A stretch of DNA of 64,000 nucleotides, from the NCBI RefSeq assembly GCF_003065605.1, contig NZ_CP026952.1:1426001-1490000 (forward strand), written 5' to 3'. Position 1 is the stretch's first letter. Every line of letters begins with the position of its first letter. This DNA is from Aeromicrobium chenweiae (GTDB lineage: Bacteria; Actinomycetota; Actinomycetes; Propionibacteriales; Nocardioidaceae). The notes under the pieces are model-generated. The model was not told the origin of the DNA and did no database searches. It worked only from the letters and a program-made list of their open reading frames with translations. The position numbers and the translations under genes are program-made. Positions 32,214 to 40,712 of the stretch are shown in pieces.

Positions 32214-33275
32214 TCAGTGGGCGCGCCGGGTCGCGCTGCGGGCCAGCGGCCCAAGGACCGTCTGGGCCTGGGGCCCCAGGGCGTCGATCGCCGCGTCGGC
32301 CTGCTGCTCCAGGCGGGTGATGTCCGCCTCGACCGCGGCCAGCGCACCGGACGTGCGGATGAGGTCCGCGACGGCCTCGACCCCGTCCGCGGTGCCGAGG
32401 CGCTCGCGCAGGACGGTGCGGCCGGTCTCGTCGGCGAGGTCGTACGCGCGGGCGACCAGGACCGTGCGCTTGCCCTCACGCAGGTCGTCGCCGGCCGGCT
32501 TGCCGGTCACCTCCGGGTCGCCGAACACGCCGAGCACGTCGTCCCGGAGCTGGAACGCCTCGCCGAGGGGGAGCGCGACGGCGCTCAGCCCCTCGATCAG
32601 GTCGGGGGACGCCCCGGCCAGCGCCGCGCCGATGTGCATGGGCCGCTCGACGGTGTACTTGGCCGACTTGAAGCGCACGATCGCCATGGCCTCCGCGACG
32701 GACAACCGCTCCCGGGTCTGGCCGGCCACGTCGAGGAACTGGCCCGCGACCACCTCGGTCTTGCACAGGTCGAGGAAGTGGCGGGCGGCGCCGACGCGGG
32801 GGGCCATCGACGGGGACGCGAGGATCGCCGTGGTCATCATCTCGTCGCACCACGACAGCATCAGGTCGCCGAGCAGCACGGCCGCCGAGAGCCCGAACCC
32901 GGCCGCGTCGCCGTCCCGGTGCTCGTCGCGATGCAGCTGCTCGAACTGCCGGTGGATGCTCTGCCGGCCGCGTCGCGTGTCGGAGTCGTCCATGAGGTCG
33001 TCGTGCACGAGCGCGCTGCCCTGCAGCCACTCGAGGGAGGCCGCGGCGGTGACGAAGTCCTCGTCGAGGGGGGAGCCGCCGGCGACGAGCCAGCCCGCGT
33101 GGCAGAACTGGGGACGCAGACGCTTGCCGCCGCGGACGAACTCGAGCGCCGCGAGCGTCAGGTGGTCCAGGTCGGGTCCGAGGACGGTGAGGGCGGCCGC
33201 CTTGGCCTCCACGAACCGGGCCAGGCTGTGATCGACTCGTGTCCGGAACTCGGGATCGTCAGCACGTGTCGTCAC
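32214..33275 (-). CDS. idsA: Polyprenyl diphosphate synthase (IdsA/GrcC family)
   Basis: 353 residues, all-trans prenyltransferase. First aspartate-rich motif HDDLMDDSDTRRG, preceded by the RGGKRLRP isopentenyl-PP site; second motif FQLRDDVLGVFGD. It condenses isopentenyl diphosphate with an allylic primer; chain length (geranylgeranyl versus longer) cannot be set from this. GTG 33275 is chosen over ATG 33308 because the latter lies beyond the shared promoter and inside metF. It sits divergently from metF. Confidence 0.9.
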   Translation of the reverse strand: MTTRADDPEFRTRVDHSLARFVEAKAAALTVLGPDLDHLTLAALEFVRGGKRLRPQFCHAGWLVAGGSPLDEDFVTAAASLEWLQGSALVHDDLMDDSDTRRGRQSIHRQFEQLHRDEHRDGDAAGFGLSAAVLLGDLMLSWCDEMMTTAILASPSMAPRVGAARHFLDLCKTEVVAGQFLDVAGQTRERLSVAEAMAIVRFKSAKYTVERPMHIGAALAGASPDLIEGLSAVALPLGEAFQLRDDVLGVFGDPEVTGKPAGDDLREGKRTVLVARAYDLADETGRTVLRERLGTADGVEAVADLIRTSGALAAVEADITRLEQQADAAIDALGPQAQTVLGPLARSATRRAH

Positions 33276-33282
33276 GACTCGA

Positions 33283-33292
33283 ACGATATCCT
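33283..33292. promoter_or_regulatory. Overlapping divergent -10 hexamers for idsA and metF
   Basis: Plus-strand TATCCT (33287-33292, 7-bp spacer to metF ATG 33300) and minus-strand TATCGT (33288-33283, 7-bp spacer to idsA GTG 33275) share two base pairs within a GATATC palindrome. Confidence 0.6.
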
Positions 33293-33299
33293 TGACCCC

Positions 33300-34193
33300 A
33301 TGCGTCATGAAGCCACGTCCCTCGTCGCGGCCCTTCGCGCGCCCTCACCCACCTGCTCGTTCGAGTTCTTCCCGCCCAAGGACGACGAGGGCGAGGCAGT
33401 CCTCTGGCAGACCATCGCCGACCTGGAGCCGCTGCAGCCGACGTTCGTCTCGGTGACGTACGGGGCGGGCGGAACCAGCCAGGAGCGCACCGTGCGCATC
33501 ACGGGCCGCATCGCCGGTCAGACCTCGATGCGGCCGGTCGGCCACCTGACGCTCGTGGGCCAGACCCGCGGGGAGATCGAGACGGTGCTCAAGCAGTACG
33601 CCGCTGCGGGTGTCGACAACGTCCTCGCCCTGCGCGGCGACCCCAAGGGCGGGCCCCGTGCCCCGTGGGAGCCGCACCCGGACGGCATGACGTACGCGAT
33701 CGACCTCGTCGAGCTCGCCGCCGACCTCGGTGGCTTCGAGATCGGCGTGGCCGCGTTCCCCGAGGGTCACCCCGACGCCGAGAGCATCGAGCACGATGCC
33801 GAGATCCTGGTGGCCAAGGCCAATGCCGGCGCCCAGTACGCGATCACGCAGCTGTTCTTCCGGGCCGAGGACTACTTCGGGCTCGTCGAGCGGGTCAGGG
33901 CGCGGGGCTGCGACATCCCGATCGTGCCGGGCATCATGCCGATCCTCAACTTCGCGCAGGTGGCACGCATGGCCGAGCTGTCCGGCGCCGAGATGCCGCG
34001 GGAGGTGCTCGAGCAGATCGAGCCCATCCAGGAGGACAAGGCCGCCGTGCGGGCCAAGGGCATCGAGCTGGCCACGCAGCTGTGCCGTGACCTGCTGGCC
34101 GGCGGTGCGCCGGGCCTGCACTTCATCACGCTGAACCGCTCGAAGGCGACCCGCGAGATCTTCGAGGCGCTGCGCGCCGACGGGCTGGTCTGA
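33300..34193 (+). CDS. metF: Methylenetetrahydrofolate reductase
   Basis: 297 residues, FAD-dependent (beta/alpha)8 barrel: CSFEFFPPKDDEGEAVLW at the N-terminus, FVSVTYGAGGTSQERT (FAD/folate), VDNVLALRGDPKGG, GVAAFPEGHPDAES and GAQYAITQLFFRAEDY. It reduces 5,10-methylene-THF to 5-methyl-THF for methionine synthesis. ATG 33300 is leaderless. The stop lies 4 bp from the convergent oxidoreductase stop. Confidence 0.94.
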   Translation: MRHEATSLVAALRAPSPTCSFEFFPPKDDEGEAVLWQTIADLEPLQPTFVSVTYGAGGTSQERTVRITGRIAGQTSMRPVGHLTLVGQTRGEIETVLKQYAAAGVDNVLALRGDPKGGPRAPWEPHPDGMTYAIDLVELAADLGGFEIGVAAFPEGHPDAESIEHDAEILVAKANAGAQYAITQLFFRAEDYFGLVERVRARGCDIPIVPGIMPILNFAQVARMAELSGAEMPREVLEQIEPIQEDKAAVRAKGIELATQLCRDLLAGGAPGLHFITLNRSKATREIFEALRADGLV

Positions 34194-34197
34194 GACC

Positions 34198-35454
34198 TCA
34201 GCGAGGAGCCGGGCCGACGTCCGCGGCGATCGCGGCGGTCGCCATGCCGATCGCCTCGAGCGTCCCGCCCGGATGGGCGTGCGCCCCGGCGAAGTAGACG
34301 CCGCCGGACGGCGCGACACCGGGCAGGTCCAGCGCAGTCGTCCAGGTGTTCCACGCCCAGCCCCAGTGCCCGAGGACGACGAGGTCCCGGGGGGCCAGGT
34401 CGATGCGGTCCGTCACGAACGGGCGCAGGTCGATCCCGGCACGCACGAGGGCGCGCAGCGGGTCCTCGCCGCTGCGGTGCTCGAGCGTCCACCGGCCCCC
34501 GCCGTTCGACCAGAGCCGGATCGGCGGGTTGGTGTGCACGAGCACCTCGTCCGGGAGCGGCGGGGCGTCGGGGGAGAGAGTGACGAGGGTCCGGGAGGCC
34601 GGGATGACCGGCAGCGCCCTCGGGGCCGGCAGGGGAGCGGGCCAGGTGGGTGCCGCCCAGACCACGACGTCGGCCGGGAGCGTCCGTCGATCGGTCACGA
34701 CGCCGGTCACCTGCCCGCCGGCGAGGACCAGCTCGTGCGCCGACTCACCCAGCTCGACGGTGACCCGGCGCTCGGCCAGCCGCTTCTCCAGGGCCCCCGC
34801 GAGGCCGGGGGACCCGCCCTCGAAGCGCCAGCGACCGAACGACCGCTCGACGTAGTGGACGACCGCGGTGAACGCCGGGGTCGCCCGCCAGTCCTGGCCC
34901 GCGAGGCGGACGGGGTCGAGCACGATCTTGGCGAGCCGCTCGTCGGCGAGCTCCTTGTCGAGGGCCCGGATCGTGCGCCGCGGCTTGAGCGCCTTGCGCA
35001 TCGCCCGGTCGACCGCCGCCCGTCCGGGGAACACCTCGTCGAGGGCGGAGCGCCGGATGACGTCCCACGGCTCGGCGAACCGGTCGACCCAGGGGGACCA
35101 CTCGTCCGTGCCGAGGGCGGCGGTGACGGCCTCGTGCTGGTCGCCGCGGTTGCCCAGCGGCAGGTCGAGGATCGTGCCGTCCCTGAAGACGTGGCGCCGG
35201 CCATCGGTCTTGGTGAGCTCGAGGACGCGCTCGAGGGGGCGGCCGGACTTGCGGAACAGGTCGCGGAACACGCCCGGCAGGGTCACGGTGTCGAGGTCGA
35301 GCTGCCAGGTCGCGCCGTTCACGGTGTGCCCGTGCAGCCGCCCACCGAGGCGGTCTCCGGCCTCCACCAGCGTCACGTCGTGCCGCAGCTTGGCCAGGCG
35401 TGCGGCAGCGGTGAGACCGGCGAAGCCGCCACCGACCACCACGACGTTCGCCAT
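34198..35454 (-). CDS. FAD-dependent oxidoreductase, phytoene desaturase-like
   Basis: 418 residues. N-terminal Rossmann motif VVVVGGGFAGLTAAARLAKLRHDVTLVEAG with the DRLGGRL block that follows in amine oxidase/CrtI-like flavoproteins. The C-terminal FAD block is GGVYFAGAHAHPGGTLEAIGMATAA. The middle is divergent and shorter than CrtI (about 500 residues), so carotenoid desaturation is only one possibility. It is near a polyprenyl synthase gene, which would fit isoprenoid metabolism (inference). Starts at ATG 35454, leaderless. Confidence 0.8.
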   Translation of the reverse strand: MANVVVVGGGFAGLTAAARLAKLRHDVTLVEAGDRLGGRLHGHTVNGATWQLDLDTVTLPGVFRDLFRKSGRPLERVLELTKTDGRRHVFRDGTILDLPLGNRGDQHEAVTAALGTDEWSPWVDRFAEPWDVIRRSALDEVFPGRAAVDRAMRKALKPRRTIRALDKELADERLAKIVLDPVRLAGQDWRATPAFTAVVHYVERSFGRWRFEGGSPGLAGALEKRLAERRVTVELGESAHELVLAGGQVTGVVTDRRTLPADVVVWAAPTWPAPLPAPRALPVIPASRTLVTLSPDAPPLPDEVLVHTNPPIRLWSNGGGRWTLEHRSGEDPLRALVRAGIDLRPFVTDRIDLAPRDLVVLGHWGWAWNTWTTALDLPGVAPSGGVYFAGAHAHPGGTLEAIGMATAAIAADVGPAPR

Positions 35455-35460
35455 GCGCGC

Positions 35461-35466
35461 AGAATA
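35461..35466 (-). promoter_or_regulatory. -10 hexamer TATTCT, leaderless promoter of the oxidoreductase
   Basis: Minus strand TATTCT, 6-bp spacer GCGCGC, ATG at 35454. Confidence 0.5.
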
Positions 35467-35537
35467 CGGGGTGCTCCGTGGATGCCGCCGACCGATCCGT
35501 CGGCGGGACGAGCCAGGCCCTGTGGCACAGTGTCCGC

Positions 35538-36308
35538 ATGGGTCCGGTCCGCTCCGAGCTGATGTGGCAGGCAGTCGTCGACGCGGTCGAGATCGCCGGT
35601 TCCGGCGATCCTCTGGACGTGCTCGACCTGGGCGGCGGCACCGGCGGCGACGCCGTGCGTCTCGCCCAGCTGGGACATCGCGTCACCGTCGTCGATCCCA
35701 GCCCCGACGCCCTCGCCTCGCTGCACCGCCGCGGCGTCGAGGCCGGCCCGTCCGGAGCCGTGCGCGGGGTGCAGGGCGACGCGAGCGACCTCCTGGACCA
35801 TGTCGGCCCCGCGTCGTTCGACCTGGTGGTCTGTCACGGCGTGCTGGAGCACGTCGACGACCCCGGCGTGGCGCTCTCCACCGTGGGCACGGTGCTTCGC
35901 CCCGGGGGACACGTGAGCGTCGTGGTCGCCGGTCGCAATGCCGCCGTCGCCGCACGCGCGCTGGCGGGTGACTTCGTGACCGCCCAGACGCTCCTCGGCC
36001 GGACCGTCGACACGTGGGACGTCCGCACGATGGGGGCCCGCCGATTCGTGCCGAGCGAGCTCGAGGAGCTGCTCACCACCCGCGGATTCACCCCGGTGGA
36101 GGCCAACGGCCTGCGGGTCTTCGCGGACCTCGTGCCCAGCGCGATCGTGGACACCGAGCCCGGTGCGCGGGACGCCCTCTACGCCCTGGAGCGACTAGTG
36201 CGCAGCTGCCCGGAGTTCTCAGGACTTTCGGCTGGTCTGCAGTCGATAGCCCGCCTAGACTCTGTAGAAGCACCACCTAATCCAGGAGGCAACAGTGCCA
36301 CTCTCTGA
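35538..36308 (+). CDS. Class I SAM-dependent methyltransferase
   Basis: 256 residues. SAM-binding motif I VLDLGGGTGGDAVRLAQLGH, motif II VTVVDPSPDALASLH, and LVVCHGVLEHVDDPG (motif IV region) are all present; substrate unknown. The C-terminal part (FVPSELEELLTTRGFTPVEANGLRVFADLVP) is typical of this actinobacterial group. ATG 35538 is preferred to ATG 35478 because the shorter form begins MGPVRSELMWQAVV, as homologues do as I recall. A CACAGT hexamer lies 6 bp upstream. The last 14 bp overlap the DUF3040 gene. Confidence 0.82.
   Translation: MGPVRSELMWQAVVDAVEIAGSGDPLDVLDLGGGTGGDAVRLAQLGHRVTVVDPSPDALASLHRRGVEAGPSGAVRGVQGDASDLLDHVGPASFDLVVCHGVLEHVDDPGVALSTVGTVLRPGGHVSVVVAGRNAAVAARALAGDFVTAQTLLGRTVDTWDVRTMGARRFVPSELEELLTTRGFTPVEANGLRVFADLVPSAIVDTEPGARDALYALERLVRSCPEFSGLSAGLQSIARLDSVEAPPNPGGNSATL
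36256..36261 (+). promoter_or_regulatory. -10 hexamer TAGACT for the DUF3040 gene
   Basis: Lies inside the 3' end of the methyltransferase gene; start near 36268 gives a short leader with AGGAGG 6 bp before GTG 36295. Confidence 0.45.
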
Positions 36309-36699
36309 CGAAGAGGCCCGACTGCTCCATCAGCTTGAGCAGTCCCTGGCCGCAGAGGACCCCGACTTCGCGTCCACCCTGCGCGGATCCAAGCTCATGG
36401 CACACAACCGCCGTGTCGCACTGCTCGCCGTCCTGGGCTTCATCGCCGGTCTCGCGCTGCTGTTCGGTGGTGCGGTCAGCAAGCAGACGTGGCTCGGCGT
36501 GTTCGGCTTCGTGGCGATGCTCGCGTCGGCGTACGTGTTCACGATCGCGTGGCGCCGCGGCATCGGTGGCGCCGAGGACGAGGGCCGACCCGCGGGTCGC
36601 GGCGGACGCCCCGGCCGACAGAAGAACAAGGGCTCCGGCTCGTTCGTCGACCGCATGGAAGAGCGCTGGCAGCGTCGTCGCGACGGCGGCGAGCTCTAG
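36295..36699 (+). CDS. DUF3040 membrane protein
   Basis: 134 residues: MPLSDEEARLLHQLEQSLAAEDPDFASTLR is the DUF3040 signature, followed by two membrane helices (VALLAVLGFIAGLALLFGGAV; LGVFGFVAMLASAYVFTIAW) and a basic, Gly-rich tail (RPAGRGGRPGRQKNKG). The function of the family is not established; in actinobacteria it regularly sits just before mraZ, at the entrance of the division cluster, as here. Strong ribosome-binding site AGGAGG. Ended by a textbook terminator. Confidence 0.88.
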   Translation: MPLSDEEARLLHQLEQSLAAEDPDFASTLRGSKLMAHNRRVALLAVLGFIAGLALLFGGAVSKQTWLGVFGFVAMLASAYVFTIAWRRGIGGAEDEGRPAGRGGRPGRQKNKGSGSFVDRMEERWQRRRDGGEL

Positions 36700-36750
36700 A
36701 GCGCTGACGGAGGGGGCGATCCGCCCCACTTCCCTCCACCTGTCCACCCA

Positions 36751-36777
36751 CCGCCCCCTCGGGGGCGGTTTTTCTTT
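36751..36777 (+). terminator. Rho-independent terminator after DUF3040
   Basis: CCGCCCCC-TC-GGGGGCGG hairpin followed by TTTTTCTTT, the only classical T-tract terminator in the window. Confidence 0.9.
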
Positions 36778-36793
36778 GCCCTGACGGCACTTT

Positions 36794-36822
36794 GCGCGCC
36801 TCCCACGACGTGGGGGGCGCGC
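36794..36822. terminator. Second hairpin ahead of the mraZ promoter
   Basis: 13-bp stem GCGCGCCTCCCAC/GTGGGGGGCGCGC (one G-T pair) with a GAC loop; it probably insulates the dcw cluster. Confidence 0.65.
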
Positions 36823-36860
36823 TTCTGCATGCCCGAAAACACGCCGAATGTGTGTGCTGG

Positions 36861-36900
36861 GTGGAGGAGAGTGGAGTATGGTGGTGGGAAATGGAGCAAA
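36861..36900 (+). promoter_or_regulatory. MraZ box: four direct repeats at 10-bp spacing, overlapping a -10
   Basis: Four consecutive 10-bp units begin (G/A)TGG: GTGGAG at 36861, GTGGAG at 36871, GTGGTG at 36881, ATGGAG at 36891. MraZ of other bacteria binds TGG-type direct repeats one helical turn apart upstream of its own gene. The -10 candidate TATGGT (36877-36882) lies within the box, so MraZ binding would block the dcw promoter. Confidence 0.65.
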
Positions 36901-36924
36901 TGGCCGTCGATGAGGAGGAGCGAG

Positions 36925-37374
36925 GTGAACCCGGATGTCTCGAACTTCTTCGGCACTTACACCCCGCGACTCGACGACAAGGGCCGGCTCTTCCTCCCGG
37001 CCAAGTTCCGTCCCCGGCTCGAGACGGGCATCGTCCTCACCCGCGGGCAGGAGAACTGCATCTACGGGTGGACGACCGAGTCGTTCAACGCCTTCACCGA
37101 TCGCATCCGCAACACGCCGTTCACCAACCAGGCGGCACGCAACTTCAACCGGATGTTCTTCTCCGGCGCGTCCTCGGAGGTGCCGGACAAGCAGGGCCGC
37201 ATCTCCATCCCGCCCGTGCTGCGCACCTGGGCGCAGCTGGACAAGGAGTGCACGGTCGTCGGCGCGATGGATCGCATCGAGATCTGGGACTCGCGCCGCT
37301 GGGACGAGTTCTCCGCATCGCAGGAAGGTCCGTTCGCGGACATGTCGGAAGAAGTGATGCCCGGGATCTTCTGA
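36925..37374 (+). CDS. mraZ: Transcriptional regulator MraZ
   Basis: 149 residues. Two tandem AbrB-like half-domains, each with the DxxxR motif: RLDDKGRLFLPAKFRP and VPDKQGRISIPPVLRT. MraZ forms a ring-shaped oligomer, binds repeats in its own promoter and represses the dcw cluster. GTG 36925 follows GAGGAGGAG by 4 bp and gives the family N-terminus MNPDVSNFFGTYTPRLDDKG; the ATG at 36829 would start inside the second hairpin and promoter and is rejected. First gene of the division cluster. Confidence 0.95.
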   Translation: MNPDVSNFFGTYTPRLDDKGRLFLPAKFRPRLETGIVLTRGQENCIYGWTTESFNAFTDRIRNTPFTNQAARNFNRMFFSGASSEVPDKQGRISIPPVLRTWAQLDKECTVVGAMDRIEIWDSRRWDEFSASQEGPFADMSEEVMPGIF

Positions 37375-37502
37375 CGTTCGCGCGGCGAGATCTGCGCCCG
37401 CGTGGTTCTGACATCACTTCCCCGGTGTCAGACCCAGCGGTCGCGGATCTGGTCACACGAGCAGCAGCTGGGCACACACCAACAGGACGAGGACGAGGAG
37501 AC

Positions 37503-37601
37503 ATGAGGACCGACGAGAGCACACGACGCCCGGGCCACGCGGTGGCCGGCGTCTCGGCGACGGCAGGTGCGCCCGTCGCGACCGGACCGGTCCGGCCGTG
37601 A
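37503..37601 (+). CDS. 32-codon ORF translationally coupled to rsmH (possible leader peptide)
   Basis: ATG 37503 preceded directly by GAGGAG (2-bp spacing; an AGGACG further up is an alternative). It encodes [20 protein letters not shown] followed by [12 protein letters not shown] and stops at TGA overlapping the rsmH GTG (GTGA). No known family, no membrane segment. Spacing of the ribosome-binding site is tight and the ORF is short, so it may simply be a coupling device or a chance ORF. Confidence 0.45.
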   Translation: MRTDESTRRPGHAVAGVSATAGAPVATGPVRP

Positions 37602-38545
37602 CGACACCGAGCCACGTCCCGGTGCTCCTGGAGCGCGTCCTCGACCTCCTCGAGCCGTCCCTCGTGGGGGACCGCCCGGTCGTCGTCGACGCGACGCTGG
37701 GCCTCGGCGGGCACACCGAGGCGATGCTCAACCGCTTCCCGTCCGTGCACGTCATCGGCATCGACCGCGACCCCGACGCCCTGCAGCGGGCGCGCACGCG
37801 GCTCGCCGGTTTCGGCGACCGGGTGACCTACGCGCACGCGGTCTACGACGAGATCGCCGACGTCGTCCGCGACGCCGGGTTCGACTCCGTCTCCGGCGTC
37901 CTGTTCGACCTCGGTGTCTCCTCGATGCAGCTCGACGTCGCCGACCGCGGCTTCGCGTACGCCCAGGACGCGCCGCTCGACATGCGCATGAACCCCGAGG
38001 ACGAGCTGACCGCCGCCGACATCCTCAACACGTACACCTCGCGCGACCTGACCCGGGTGCTGCGCGAGTACGGCGAGGAGAAGTTCGCCAAGCGCATCGC
38101 AGACACGGTCGTGGCCGAGCGCGAGAAGGAGCCGTTCACCAACAGCGCCCGCCTCGTCGACCTCGTCCGCGACTGCATCCCGCAGGCTGCGCGCCGCACC
38201 GGCGGCAACCCGGCCAAGCGCACGTTCCAGGCGCTGCGCATCGAGGTCAACGACGAGCTGGGCGTCTACCGCCGGGCGCTGCCCGCAGCGCTCGAGGTGC
38301 TGGCCCCCGGTGGACGGGTCGTCGTGCTGGCGTACCACTCGCTCGAGGACCGCATCACCAAGCGCGCGTTCACCGAGGTCACCACGACCGACGTGCCGCG
38401 TGACATGCCGTTCGTCCCCGCCGGCCACGAGGCGAAGTACCGCCTCGTCACCCGCGGTGCCGAGATGGCGACCGAAGCAGAGATCGAGGACAACTCCCGG
38501 GCCCGCTCCGTGCGGCTCCGCGTGGCAGAACGGATCGCCGCATGA
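37598..38545 (+). CDS. rsmH: 16S rRNA (cytosine1402-N4)-methyltransferase
   Basis: 315 residues. [15 protein letters not shown], then the SAM motif [47 protein letters not shown] and the C-terminal [44 protein letters not shown], all RsmH/MraW hallmarks. It methylates C1402 in the decoding centre. GTG 37598 overlaps the stop of the 32-codon ORF; its own stop overlaps the ftsL ATG by 4 bp. Confidence 0.95.
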   Translation: MTTPSHVPVLLERVLDLLEPSLVGDRPVVVDATLGLGGHTEAMLNRFPSVHVIGIDRDPDALQRARTRLAGFGDRVTYAHAVYDEIADVVRDAGFDSVSGVLFDLGVSSMQLDVADRGFAYAQDAPLDMRMNPEDELTAADILNTYTSRDLTRVLREYGEEKFAKRIADTVVAEREKEPFTNSARLVDLVRDCIPQAARRTGGNPAKRTFQALRIEVNDELGVYRRALPAALEVLAPGGRVVVLAYHSLEDRITKRAFTEVTTTDVPRDMPFVPAGHEAKYRLVTRGAEMATEAEIEDNSRARSVRLRVAERIAA

Positions 38546-38964
38546 GCACACCGTTGACCCGCTCGTTCGCGCCCGCGCCCCGGCGCATCGAGGAGGCGAA
38601 GGCCGCCGGCCTGCGACTCGTCAGGCCGATGCGCAGCCGCGCCAAGCGCGCTCCGTTCGTCGTGGTGGTCCTGACGATCCTCTCGCTGGGTCTCGTCGGG
38701 CTGATCATCATGAGCACGATCCTGCAGGCGCAGTCCTTCGAGTCCGCCCGGCTGCAGCGCGAGGCGACGACCCTGCACACCCAGAAGCAGGCCCTGAGCC
38801 GCGACGTCGACCGGCTGCAGAGCCCGGCGCACGTCGCCCGTGAGGCCGTGGCGATCGGCATGGTGCCCAACGCCAACCCGGCCTTCCTCCGCCTCGCGGA
38901 CGGCAAGGTCCTCGGGGTGCCCGAGCCCGCCAAGGCCGACAGCAACATCAAGAGCGTGCACTGA
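38542..38964 (+). CDS. ftsL: Cell division protein FtsL
   Basis: 140 residues. Basic cytoplasmic N-terminus, one membrane helix ([21 protein letters not shown]), then a short periplasmic coiled coil with heptads ([23 protein letters not shown]) and a conserved [12 protein letters not shown] block. It belongs by position and topology to the FtsL/septum-formation-initiator type and would pair with FtsQ and FtsI. It overlaps rsmH by 4 bp and ftsI by 1 bp. Confidence 0.85.
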   Translation: MSTPLTRSFAPAPRRIEEAKAAGLRLVRPMRSRAKRAPFVVVVLTILSLGLVGLIIMSTILQAQSFESARLQREATTLHTQKQALSRDVDRLQSPAHVAREAVAIGMVPNANPAFLRLADGKVLGVPEPAKADSNIKSVH

Positions 38965-40712
38965 TGACCGCCAACCAGCTGCTGACCCGCCGCCGGCTGC
39001 GGGTGTGCCTGGTGCTCGTGGTCGTGATCTTCAGCCTCTTCGGCGCCCGGCTGTTCCAGATCCAGGGCCTCGACGCCAGCGCGTACGCCGCCAAGGCCGT
39101 CGCGTCGGGCACGCAGAAGAAGGTCGACCCCGCCCCGCGCGGCGCGATCCTCGACCGCAACGGCGAGGAGCTCGCGACGAGCGTCGACGGCCTGACCCTC
39201 ATCGCCGACCCCAAGATGACGGTCGAGAACGCACCGCAGATCGCACGGGTCCTGCGCGAGAAGCTCGGCGACAAGATCGACTACTTCGACACGATCGACA
39301 AGCTCCGGACGCCGAAGTCGCGGTACGTCCAGCTCATCCGCGACCTGCCCAAGTGGACGGCGGACAAGGCACTCGCCGCCCTCGACAAGGCCCGGCTGCC
39401 GGGTGTCTTCACCGAGAAGGAGACCCTGCGGACCTACCCCGGCGGTCGCCTGGCCGCCAACCTGCTCGGCTACACCAACGCCGCCGGCGAGGGCGTCGCG
39501 GGCATCGAGCAGCAGTACGACAAGATCCTCACCGGCACCGACGGCTCCAGCACGTACGAGGTGTCGCCGACCGGCCAGCGCATCCCGATGGCCGACAGCA
39601 CGGTCAAGGAGATGGTGCCCGGCCGCGACGTGCAGACCACGATCGACCGCGACCTGCAGTGGTACGCCGACCAGCGCCTCGCCGACGCGGTCCAGGAGTC
39701 CAGCGCGGACTGGGGCCTCGCCGTCACGATGGACGTCAAGACCTGCCAGATCGTGCAGATGTCCCAGGCCCCGACGTTCGACGCGGACACCCGCACCGGG
39801 ATGACCGACGACCGGACCGTCTCACGCGGCGTGCAGCACGTCTACGAGCCCGGCAGCGTCATGAAGACCGTGACGATGGCGGCGCTCGCCGACCAGGGCA
39901 AGATCGCCGCCGACACCCCCATCGTGGTCCCGCCGAAGATGACCATCGACCGGTTCCCGATCGGCGACTACTGGCAGCACGGCACCCTCCGGCTGACCGC
40001 GGCAGGTGTCATCGCGAAGTCCTCGAACCTCGGCACGATCGTCGCGGCGCAGCAGATGAGCAACACGACGATGCACGCGTACCTCAGCAAGTTCGGCTTC
40101 GGCCAGAAGACCGGCGTCAGCCTGCCCGGCGAGTCCAAGGGCATCCTGACCGACGGCTCCGGCTGGACCAAGGCCAACCACGCGACCATCTCGTTCGGCC
40201 AGGGCATCTCCGTCACGGCCATGCAGATGATGCGCGCGGTCGGCGCCATCGCGAACGCCGGCAAGATGTGCGAGCCGTCCGTCGTCACCTCGACGATCGA
40301 CGAGGAGGGCAACAAGGTCCCCGTCTCGACAGGTGCGACCAAGCGCATCGTCTCCAAGGACGCCGCGTCCGCCGTCACCCGCATGATGGAGGCCGTCACC
40401 GCACCGGACGGCACCGCACCCGCCGCCGCGATCAAGGGCTACCGGGTCGCCGGCAAGACCGGCACCGCCTGGCGCGTCGACCCCACCACAGGGCGCTACA
40501 TCCGCGGCCAGAACACCGTCTCCTTCATGGGCTTCGCCCCGGCGGACAACCCGCGCTTCCTGACGTACATCGTGCTCGACAAGCCGGTCAGCAGCGCCGG
40601 CGGCGGCTCCACCGCGGCGCCGGTCTTCCACGACGTCATGTCCATGGCGCTCGAGCGCTTCGGCGTCGCCCCCAGCGGCTCGAAGAGCCCGAAGGTCGCG
40701 CAGGATTGGTAA
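38964..40712 (+). CDS. ftsI: Septal peptidoglycan transpeptidase FtsI (PBP3-type)
   Basis: 582 residues. One N-terminal membrane anchor (about 13-30), PBP dimerisation domain (about 55-210) and class B transpeptidase domain. Active site: Ser298 in EPGSVMK (SxxK), SSN at 353-355, KTG at 498-500. It crosslinks septal peptidoglycan together with FtsW and is a beta-lactam target. No PASTA domain. The start overlaps the ftsL stop by one base. Equivalent to M. tuberculosis pbpB. Confidence 0.95.
   Translation: MTANQLLTRRRLRVCLVLVVVIFSLFGARLFQIQGLDASAYAAKAVASGTQKKVDPAPRGAILDRNGEELATSVDGLTLIADPKMTVENAPQIARVLREKLGDKIDYFDTIDKLRTPKSRYVQLIRDLPKWTADKALAALDKARLPGVFTEKETLRTYPGGRLAANLLGYTNAAGEGVAGIEQQYDKILTGTDGSSTYEVSPTGQRIPMADSTVKEMVPGRDVQTTIDRDLQWYADQRLADAVQESSADWGLAVTMDVKTCQIVQMSQAPTFDADTRTGMTDDRTVSRGVQHVYEPGSVMKTVTMAALADQGKIAADTPIVVPPKMTIDRFPIGDYWQHGTLRLTAAGVIAKSSNLGTIVAAQQMSNTTMHAYLSKFGFGQKTGVSLPGESKGILTDGSGWTKANHATISFGQGISVTAMQMMRAVGAIANAGKMCEPSVVTSTIDEEGNKVPVSTGATKRIVSKDAASAVTRMMEAVTAPDGTAPAAAIKGYRVAGKTGTAWRVDPTTGRYIRGQNTVSFMGFAPADNPRFLTYIVLDKPVSSAGGGSTAAPVFHDVMSMALERFGVAPSGSKSPKVAQDW

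Noticed and set aside
35478-35537. Longer methyltransferase N-terminus from ATG 35478
   Set aside because: The 20 extra residues lack family similarity and have no ribosome-binding site; kept ATG 35538.
37407-37432. TCTGACA/TGTCAGA hairpin after mraZ as a terminator
   Set aside because: Only a 7-bp stem with a 12-nt loop and no T-tract, inside an operon that must be read through.
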